Shown here: in pieces, positions 31,046 through 37,577 of the stretch
Layout: each line of letters begins with the position of its first letter
Numbering within the stretch: the first letter of the stretch is position 1
DNA from: Bacteriovorax sp. UBA1852
GTDB taxonomy: Bacteria; Bdellovibrionota; Bacteriovoracia; Bacteriovoracales; Bacteriovoracaceae
Length of the DNA: 37,577 nucleotides
Reading direction: 5' to 3'
NCBI GenBank assembly: GCA_002338505.1
Contig: DDIK01000024.1
Span: 17,153 to 54,729, forward strand
Translations under genes and position numbers: made by a program
The notes under the pieces: generated by a model
What the model was told of the DNA's origin: nothing
The model's database searches: none
Seen by the model: the letters and a program-made list of their open reading frames with translations, nothing else

Positions 31046-33816
31046 AAAGAATAATTATTCTCATATTCTTTATGTCGATGGTCTTTTCAAGAGAGACCAC
31101 ACGTTTAAATAGACTTGAGAAAGAATTAATTCTTGAGATGTCAGAAATTATCAAACTAGAAAAGAAATTAAATGCGCCAAGCTTTGAGCTTAGCTATAGA
31201 AAGCTTGAAGTGGCTTTTGAGTTATTTAAAAAGTATCAAGATGAAGAAAATAGGAAATTTGTTAATAAAGGTGAGTATAACGATAAAAGTAAGGAAGAAT
31301 TCTTTATTAAAACACGTGATCAAGCAAGATTAATAGAGAGAGTTGGAAGAAAGACTATTGCTAGATTTGCAGACAAGAAAGAAATTTATCGAGTTTACTA
31401 TATTCTCGGACAGTTAAATACAGACTTGAACAAGTTTGAGAAAGCAAAGGACTATTTAGCAAAAGGACTTGCTAGTACTCCAAGTGAAGATGAGGCCTTG
31501 AAAGAGAAATATAGTAACATGTCTATTTATGCTGATATTTTATTTAATGATAAGAAATTCTTAGAAGCTTCTAAGCTCTACGCAATATTAATAAAGAGAG
31601 ATGATCATTTTGCAATTAATAAATTTAAATATAATTATGCATTCTGTCTGTATAATTTAGGGCGTTTTGATGAAGCTCTATTTTATATAACCCAGGTCTC
31701 GCTTACTAAGGGAAATAATAAATATGACTTGAGTATGGAGGCCATGAATCAGAGTTATATTTTCTTTGAAGGAGCTAATAAGTTTTCTGAAGCAAGAGAT
31801 TTTTATTTTAAGCATAAACCATCACTTCTATGGGACTTTACTAAACATCTACTTGTTAAAGGTTTTCATGATGAGGGAATCAAAACATTTAATATATTAT
31901 TGAAAAGCTCAAAAGATGACTTGATAAAGATCATTGATTATCAAATGAAGTTCCTACAAATTATTAAAGACAACCGTAAATTTGAGACGTTTAAAAATAT
32001 TTTACCGATGATAAGCAAATCCTTTCAAGGTGCTGACAGTACATCAAAAGAGGAAATAAGAGTATTTTTATTAAATACATTAGCTGATCTTCAGTCACAA
32101 TATAAGACGAAAGATGGTGTAAGAGATTCGGAATTATTTCGAAAAATGGCTAATTTAGCAAAAGAAATTATATTATTTATGATAAGAGAAGATAGAGCTC
32201 TTGCTGGAGATTATTACTTCCTACTAGGTGATTATTTTTACGAATTGAAATTATTTAAAAATGCCTTAGGTGCTTATGAAAAATCTTTTGAAAATAAGTC
32301 TCGAGCAACAGGTCGCTTAAAGTCAGGAAAACCCCAGATTGATATAATTGTTTCATTGTATTCTTCAAAGAGAATTGTTTCTACAATGGAGAAGAGAAAA
32401 CGTGTTTATCTTGAGAGAATTAAGCTTCATCCACTAGACTCTAAGAATATTCCATTATTAAAAGAGGTTTTTGATATTAATATTACTTTACGCAACTTTA
32501 GTGGTGCTCAGAATATATTACTATCTTTGAAAAACGTATATTCAGTATCAAATAGTATAATAATAGCAAATGCTCTACAGCTCTTTAATATTTATATTGA
32601 GATTCGAGATGAGAAAAGAATGTTGTCACTTCTTAATGAACTAAAGAAAAATAAAGTGAAGCTTCCGCCCAAATCACTTGGTAAAATTGTGAATACAATA
32701 GAACAAATAGAGTTTGATGATGCAGTAAAACTACTTGAAGGAAAACAATTTGAAGCGGCATATATAAAATTTAAGAAAGTTAGAAGTAGTGCGAATAATC
32801 TTCAGATTAAAAAAGATGCACATTATAATATGGCGGTATCACTTTATGGCCTAAAAAAACTAGATAATGCCTTTAAAGTTATGCTTGCCTGGAGTAAGAA
32901 GTTTGGATTTCAAAAGTTGGTATTTTTCAATAATATTTTGAAAGATTATGGTGATAGCGGTAATTATCTCAATCAGTATAAAAAAGCAGAAATACTCCTT
33001 GCTGGTACATGTAAAAATAATATTCGAGAAAAGAGTACGTATCTAAGTCTTATTGTGAACTATGAGCTGGCCTTTCTTTCAAAGAGTAAGGTTCTTTCAA
33101 CATTGAAAAAATATCGTAGCTGTATAACAAAAAACACTGTTGATTCGAATCTTCTTGTCCTAATTGATAACTTTGAGCTTAAAGACCTTCAGCTGATTGA
33201 ATCAAATTGGACTTTTCTCGTTAACTATAAAAAGACTCGTGTTGCTTTAAGAGAGTTCGTCAAATATGCATATATTTTGACTTGGAAAAATTATGAGCTG
33301 CCTTATTTGAATAGTTTGGCAAAAAAAGTCGCTAAAAGTGACTCCCGTTTTAGAATGATAATGAAATCAGAAATAAATGGCACACAAATACTAAAGCAAA
33401 TACTAAGCTATAGCATTATTGAATTTTCGTTTCCTCCCCAGCTTTATAAGTCTCAGGTCATTAAGACTCTGGATGATCTAGGCCAATTGGAGCAAATGCT
33501 AGGAAAGGCACTTAGGCTTAATTCATCTTATCAATATAAGAATGTCATCGGTGCAGTTATTAAGAAATATACTGAAGTCATAAAAAAGCTTATTAACTTT
33601 AATCCTAAAATAGCTAATTCTGAAACTAGAAAAGGATTCAAAAGAAGTCTAGATGAATTAGTTGCAGGGTTATTAGAAAAGCGTGAATCTCTCATGTCAG
33701 AGTATAAAAAAGTTGCGACGAATAGTGATTTTCTTTCACTGCGTAACAATGAGTTGTATGATGTTTCTTTCAATCCATATCTTATTTACCCCTTAAGCCA
33801 GGAGGGGAATAAATGA
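31042..33816 (+). CDS. Large secreted TPR-repeat protein (GltD/GltI-like position)
   Basis: 924 aa. Signal peptide (IIILIFFMSMVFS), then almost entirely helical, TPR-like repeats: NKFEKAKDYLAKGL, FLEASKLYAILIKRD, NLGRFDEALFYITQV, LKLFKNALGAYEKSFEN and LKKLDNAFKVMLAW. No membrane helix after the signal, so periplasmic. The Lys/Asn/Ile-rich composition matches its AT-rich host. It starts inside the previous gene's end (ATGA) and ends inside the next start, again by 4 bases. Myxococcus Glt clusters carry large TPR periplasmic proteins (GltD, GltI); sequence-level orthology is not shown here. Confidence 0.8.
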   Translation: MKRIIILIFFMSMVFSRETTRLNRLEKELILEMSEIIKLEKKLNAPSFELSYRKLEVAFELFKKYQDEENRKFVNKGEYNDKSKEEFFIKTRDQARLIERVGRKTIARFADKKEIYRVYYILGQLNTDLNKFEKAKDYLAKGLASTPSEDEALKEKYSNMSIYADILFNDKKFLEASKLYAILIKRDDHFAINKFKYNYAFCLYNLGRFDEALFYITQVSLTKGNNKYDLSMEAMNQSYIFFEGANKFSEARDFYFKHKPSLLWDFTKHLLVKGFHDEGIKTFNILLKSSKDDLIKIIDYQMKFLQIIKDNRKFETFKNILPMISKSFQGADSTSKEEIRVFLLNTLADLQSQYKTKDGVRDSELFRKMANLAKEIILFMIREDRALAGDYYFLLGDYFYELKLFKNALGAYEKSFENKSRATGRLKSGKPQIDIIVSLYSSKRIVSTMEKRKRVYLERIKLHPLDSKNIPLLKEVFDINITLRNFSGAQNILLSLKNVYSVSNSIIIANALQLFNIYIEIRDEKRMLSLLNELKKNKVKLPPKSLGKIVNTIEQIEFDDAVKLLEGKQFEAAYIKFKKVRSSANNLQIKKDAHYNMAVSLYGLKKLDNAFKVMLAWSKKFGFQKLVFFNNILKDYGDSGNYLNQYKKAEILLAGTCKNNIREKSTYLSLIVNYELAFLSKSKVLSTLKKYRSCITKNTVDSNLLVLIDNFELKDLQLIESNWTFLVNYKKTRVALREFVKYAYILTWKNYELPYLNSLAKKVAKSDSRFRMIMKSEINGTQILKQILSYSIIEFSFPPQLYKSQVIKTLDDLGQLEQMLGKALRLNSSYQYKNVIGAVIKKYTEVIKKLINFNPKIANSETRKGFKRSLDELVAGLLEKRESLMSEYKKVATNSDFLSLRNNELYDVSFNPYLIYPLSQEGNK

Positions 33817-34448
33817 AATACTTCCTTTTGCTCATACTAGTTACTTCTTGTGGCTTAAAAAAAATATCGAGAGTTAATACAAAGAAAACTGTAATTGAAT
33901 ACTGTAAAGAAAATATGACCTCTAAAGATTATCATGAAATCAAAGGCGGAATTATTAAAGTCATGCAGTGTGCTTTGAAGAATGGTGATGACGGATTTTT
34001 TTCTTTTTACAACAGTAAGCTCAATGAGGAGTCTTTAACAAATAGAGAAAAAATTCAGCTATTACGAATGAGAGGTATTAATTATTTACAAAAACAAAGA
34101 TATGATCTTTATAGGGTTATAAGAAGAGACTTTAGAAAGTATGATAGTGATGAATTCTTAAAGCTTGAAATACACTATTTTTTACTTTTTTCTATGTTGA
34201 GAAAGGCAAAGAGAATTATACAAGAAGAAGGTAGTAAACTTAGAGGAACACTATATTTACCTTGGTTTTATTATTTAGTTGGAGATAAAACGAAAGCAAG
34301 AAAGTTATTAAATCAATACGAGAATAAATCTAGTGATGATTATAAAATATTGGTTGCAGTTTGTAATGATCGATCTATAAAAATGGATACTAGAGATATT
34401 AATAAGTTACTAGAAAAACAAAAGTTAGAGCTGATAAATGCAAAGTAG
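33813..34448 (+). CDS. Small TPR-like lipoprotein (GltE-like position)
   Basis: 211 aa. Signal with lipobox LVTSC (mature Cys13), then helical repeats with paired helices (about 75-170), e.g. RMRGINYLQKQRYDLYRV and LRKAKRIIQEEGSK. Membrane-anchored periplasmic protein. A strong ribosome-binding site AGGAGGGG precedes the ATG, unlike its coupled neighbours, suggesting extra expression. It overlaps the large TPR gene by 4 and the FHA gene by 11 bases. GltE of Myxococcus is a TPR-type lipoprotein in the same machine; the comparison is inference. Confidence 0.78.
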   Translation: MKYFLLLILVTSCGLKKISRVNTKKTVIEYCKENMTSKDYHEIKGGIIKVMQCALKNGDDGFFSFYNSKLNEESLTNREKIQLLRMRGINYLQKQRYDLYRVIRRDFRKYDSDEFLKLEIHYFLLFSMLRKAKRIIQEEGSKLRGTLYLPWFYYLVGDKTKARKLLNQYENKSSDDYKILVAVCNDRSIKMDTRDINKLLEKQKLELINAK

Positions 34449-36339
34449 TACTAATGAATATTCAAAAGATATACAGCATGGTCTTATTTCTGAAGATGGA
34501 AGATATAAGTACTTTTTGAGAGATGAGATTAGTTTTCTTGGGCGAGGCGAAAGTTGTAATTTTCAAGTCCGAGACTCTTTTTTATCAAGTAGGCATGCCA
34601 AAGTAATTTATAAAAATAATGAAATAACTATTGAGGACTTAGGATCAACAAATGGGATCTATCTCAACGGTGAAAAGATAAGCTCTTCGGTAATAAAGCC
34701 TGGAGATATCGTTCAAATAGGGAAAACGAGATTTCAACTTAAAACGCAAAAGATTGATTCTAAAAATAACAAACGAACTGAAGGCACAAGCTTTTTTAAA
34801 ATTCCTGGTTCTGATAAAGAAACAGCGAAAGCTTCTGATCTCGTGAAAGTTAAGCTAGATAAAGAATCTATTTTATCCGATCAAACTGCTTTTTTACAGT
34901 TAGATAAAATAAAATTTGAAGAAGATATGGATGAAGATTTCTATATCTTTGAAGATGATGAGGAAATTTTTCCGGTCCTAGAAAGTTCTGATACAGATTG
35001 TCTTGAGTTCATAAAGATGTACAAAGACACAATTATCTCAATTGATTATATACCAATTAAGGATGATAGCATTATAGCTAGCGGTAAAGTTAGGGGTAAT
35101 TATGAATTACATTTTGATAGTCTATCAAAGAATCAAAGAAAAGAGCTGATCTCATATCGTGCAAATAATAAGGCTACTTTTTCACCTGTTGAGAATCATG
35201 AAAACTTTGTTATAAGGTCGGGGAAGGCACATGAAGTTGAAAAGAAGATAGTATTAAAAGATGATGACTTAATAAAAATTAAAAAGGATGACTATTCTAT
35301 AAATATAAAAAGAACAGTTCGAGATTATAGGTTGTTGAATGAACCATTTGGCGGTAGAGATAGAACATTCAAGATTTGTATTGTCTTAGGACTAGTCATA
35401 GGTTTATTTTTATTTTCGTTATCTCTTCTTTATACACCGGAGAAAAAAGTTGTTAAGCAAGTTAAGAAGAAGAAAGTCACGAAAGTTATATATAAAAAGC
35501 CAAAACCTAAACCAAAGCCAAAAATAGTAAAACCTAAACCAGTCGAAAAAATTGAACCAATTAAAGTGAAAGAAAAAGTAGAACAGAGTGCTAAATCTGT
35601 TAACGTTGAAGAGAAAGTTCGAAAGAAAGTTGAGAAAGTCACTGTGAAGAAGCAAGTGACTAAGAAAAAACCACAAAGAGTTAAATCCAAGCGCAAAGTG
35701 AGAAAGGCATCGAAAAAAGTTGTTAAATCTCGTCAGGAAAATATTAAGAAAGTTGATGCCTTTAGTGACTTTAGTTTTAGTAAAGACTTAAAAGCTTTAA
35801 AGACCAATAAACGAAGATCGAAGAATTTCGGAATGAAATCCGCCGAAAGTGTGGGCGCGAGACAAAGGGCACAAGGACTTGAGGGGGGAGATGTGTCAGC
35901 TGCAAAATCAGGTAGTGAAGTATCCAAGATCGATATTGGTTCTATCGGTGAAATATCAAACTCTAAGGGTGTGGGATCGTTTGGAATTAATAAGAATACT
36001 AAGTTTAGTAAGACATACGGAAAAACTGTTTTACTTGGTTCCATAGATCCTGAGATTATACGAGAGCTCTTAAGAAGAAACCTACCTCAGTTTAGATATT
36101 GCTATGATGATGAATTGAGACGTCAAAGAAAAAAAGTTAAGGGAAAAATGGAACTAGACTTTGTAATTAGTCCCAACGGCCGAGTAGGACGCTCGGATAT
36201 AGGCCTTCAAGCATTTAAAATGACAGCAACAGGAGTTCGTTGCATGAGGACTGTTCTCCACGCAATTCGCTTTCCTAAGCCCAAGGGGGGAGGAATTGTT
36301 GAAGTTAAACAACCAATTTTTCTAGAGCCTGAATATTAA
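34438..36339 (+). CDS. FHA - TM - Lys/Pro linker - AgmX/PglI C-terminal domain protein (GltG/GltJ-like)
   Basis: 633 aa. Cytoplasmic FHA domain (about 20-102) with GRG (35-37), SSRH (50-53) and STNG (70-73), a canonical phospho-threonine-binding set. A second cytoplasmic part (about 110-305) has no clear family. One membrane helix (about 311-333). Then a Lys/Pro-rich periplasm-spanning segment (KPKPKPKIVKPKPVEK, about 351-440), as in TonB. The last about 95 residues (RNLPQFRYCYDDEL, GKMELDFVISPNGRVG, RCMRTVLHAIRFP) are the AgmX/PglI-type C-terminal domain, TonB-like in energy coupling. GltG and GltJ of Myxococcus have the same inner-membrane/TonB-like plan. It would couple the TolQR-like motor to outer-membrane parts. 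Confidence 0.85.
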   Translation: MQSSTNEYSKDIQHGLISEDGRYKYFLRDEISFLGRGESCNFQVRDSFLSSRHAKVIYKNNEITIEDLGSTNGIYLNGEKISSSVIKPGDIVQIGKTRFQLKTQKIDSKNNKRTEGTSFFKIPGSDKETAKASDLVKVKLDKESILSDQTAFLQLDKIKFEEDMDEDFYIFEDDEEIFPVLESSDTDCLEFIKMYKDTIISIDYIPIKDDSIIASGKVRGNYELHFDSLSKNQRKELISYRANNKATFSPVENHENFVIRSGKAHEVEKKIVLKDDDLIKIKKDDYSINIKRTVRDYRLLNEPFGGRDRTFKICIVLGLVIGLFLFSLSLLYTPEKKVVKQVKKKKVTKVIYKKPKPKPKPKIVKPKPVEKIEPIKVKEKVEQSAKSVNVEEKVRKKVEKVTVKKQVTKKKPQRVKSKRKVRKASKKVVKSRQENIKKVDAFSDFSFSKDLKALKTNKRRSKNFGMKSAESVGARQRAQGLEGGDVSAAKSGSEVSKIDIGSIGEISNSKGVGSFGINKNTKFSKTYGKTVLLGSIDPEIIRELLRRNLPQFRYCYDDELRRQRKKVKGKMELDFVISPNGRVGRSDIGLQAFKMTATGVRCMRTVLHAIRFPKPKGGGIVEVKQPIFLEPEY

Positions 36340-36369
36340 CTAGTTCAAAGATATTCCGATAAGTTAGAT

Positions 36370-37577
36370 GTGAAATATATAATATATTATATCATCTATT
36401 CTCTTCTGTTCTCTTGTTCTTCATCAATAAAAGGAAGAAAAGATACCCTTATTGCGAAGAAGAATTTTCTTTCAAGTCGAGACTTTCGTTATCTTGATAA
36501 AAAATACGACTGGGAAGTCGTTTATGACTCAAATACAGATTATTATGCTAACGAGCTTGAAAGTACTAAGAAAAGATTAGCAAAAAAATCAAAACTACAA
36601 ACGAAAGAACTCAGATCTATTCTAAAGGACTCTTACATACAAAGTCTTAAGGTGAGAGATAACAAAGCTCCTAGTATAGAAAAGGGAGCTCTCATAACCG
36701 AGAGACTGTTTAGATATATAGATAAGAGAAGGGTGCTATCTCACAAAGATGTAAAAGAAGCTGTTGCAAATTACTTAGATGATAATAGTGTTGAAAAAAA
36801 CTCTGTTGAAGAAAAGCTTGTTTTAAATCATTCAAGAAAGATCAACGAATATTTAGGTTACGCTACAAATTTTAAATCCGAAATTAAGGGTAACAAAGTA
36901 TCTACGTCTTCAAGATCTCCAGCTGCCACAGTTAACTTAGAAAATACCACTTCGCCGTCTGATGTGGTAAATGAAGATAAGGTAAGCTTCAAAGAATTGA
37001 ATGAATTAGATTACGTCAGAATACTTGTAAGACCGACAGATTTTGTAAATAAATTTAAAGAAGTTGTAAATGACAACAGAGCAAGTTTTTCACGTCTTTC
37101 TGATCAAGATATAAATATAGTGGGCAATCTCTACATAGATGAGATTAAAGATAGGGGTTATATAAATACAAGAGGCCTGGCAAAAATTACGAAGTATATT
37201 GGGAACTTTGTGAAACAAGGTAATTATGTATCTAAAGAGAAGATACCAGCAGTTAATAGGTTTTTGGAAACTATAGATGATGATTATAAAGAGTTGGTAA
37301 GATCTAAGATTGAAGCTAAGGTGTTAGAAGATCGAACAACTGTTAGGAAGTATGTTCACTTTTCAAGTGAAGAAGTTATGTATCATCTGCAAAGTGCTTA
37401 TGAAATACAAGAGTTTGAAGACCCTAAGCTAGCGAAAGCAATTGCAAACAAGGTTTATCTCTACTTAACAAAGTATACACTTTTTAATGAAGGCTTAAAT
37501 AAAGATCAATTTGAGCATGTCTTTGAGATTTTGAAAGATAAATTAAAGCAGGGCAAGCTTACTTCTCTCATTAATTA
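36370..37577 (+). CDS. Lipoprotein, 3' end outside the window
   Basis: Open frame from GTG at 36370 to the right edge (402 codons visible). The GTG is the only good start in the frame after the preceding stop; an ATG two bases upstream is out of frame and hits a stop at once. N-terminus is hydrophobic and ends LLFSC, a lipobox (mature Cys16). The rest is helical, charged and Lys/Asp-rich, with two similar-looking basic segments (about 115-165 and 250-330). No known domain is recognised. There are 30 bases between it and the FHA/AgmX gene, so it probably belongs to the same operon; GltK of Myxococcus is also a lipoprotein of such a cluster, but no relationship is shown. Confidence 0.75.
   Translation, partial: MKYIIYYIIYSLLFSCSSSIKGRKDTLIAKKNFLSSRDFRYLDKKYDWEVVYDSNTDYYANELESTKKRLAKKSKLQTKELRSILKDSYIQSLKVRDNKAPSIEKGALITERLFRYIDKRRVLSHKDVKEAVANYLDDNSVEKNSVEEKLVLNHSRKINEYLGYATNFKSEIKGNKVSTSSRSPAATVNLENTTSPSDVVNEDKVSFKELNELDYVRILVRPTDFVNKFKEVVNDNRASFSRLSDQDINIVGNLYIDEIKDRGYINTRGLAKITKYIGNFVKQGNYVSKEKIPAVNRFLETIDDDYKELVRSKIEAKVLEDRTTVRKYVHFSSEEVMYHLQSAYEIQEFEDPKLAKAIANKVYLYLTKYTLFNEGLNKDQFEHVFEILKDKLKQGKLTSLIN

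Noticed and set aside
35419..35696. Two Phe-rich minus-strand frames opposite the Lys/Pro linker
   Set aside because: They are reverse readings of AAA/AAG lysine codons of the coupler gene; no signals support them.

Overview
The window looks like chromosomal DNA of a predatory, Bdellovibrio-like bacterium, most probably of the Bacteriovoracales (Halobacteriovorax/Bacteriovorax group). I infer this from the AT-rich composition, the many FHA-, TPR- and lipoprotein-coding genes, the AglRQS/Glt-type (myxobacterial gliding) envelope module, and a BCCT osmolyte transporter that suits a saline habitat. No database search was run. All placements rest on recognisable motifs.

Layout. (1) 1-1910: the 3' part of dnaK and complete dnaJ. 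(2) 2063-9151: envelope and housekeeping genes: an LpoA-like lipoprotein, a 33-aa basic mini-protein on the minus strand, AMP nucleosidase with a histone-H1-like tail, MreB, a PilZ-type protein, a lipoprotein and a NagZ-type GH3 enzyme. (3) 9204-17804: a tightly packed run with a TadC-like membrane protein, a DUF192 protein, three membrane proteins carrying four FHA domains in total, a PP2C-type phosphatase and a receiver-domain protein. It reads as a phospho-threonine signalling set around a Tad/T2SF-type membrane platform. (4) 17790-19950: birA (minus strand), rph, rdgB and a tRNA-Pro(TGG). (5) 20077-22029: a BCCT betaine/choline-type transporter with its own terminator. (6) 22253-37577: a giant lipoprotein with ten cadherin-like repeats and a VWA domain. 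It converges on a divergent cluster encoding a beta-barrel, TPR proteins, a TolQ/ExbB-like and two TolR/ExbD-like proteins, a 924-aa TPR protein, two lipoproteins and an FHA-TM-Lys/Pro-AgmX/PglI-tail protein.

How they may work together. Region 6 has the parts list of a proton-driven trans-envelope machine of the Agl-Glt gliding family: a motor (TolQR-like), an inner-membrane FHA/TonB-like coupler, periplasmic TPR proteins, an outer-membrane barrel and lipoproteins. The adjacent VWA giant lipoprotein is a candidate surface adhesin, functionally comparable to CglB of Myxococcus. This is the most exciting part of the window. Region 3 is a second system of interest: FHA readers plus a phosphatase, but no Ser/Thr kinase in view.

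No transposon, CRISPR array, phage or clear transfer boundary was seen. Gaps between genes are all under 300 bases once the 33-aa gene and the edge-truncated lipoprotein are counted.
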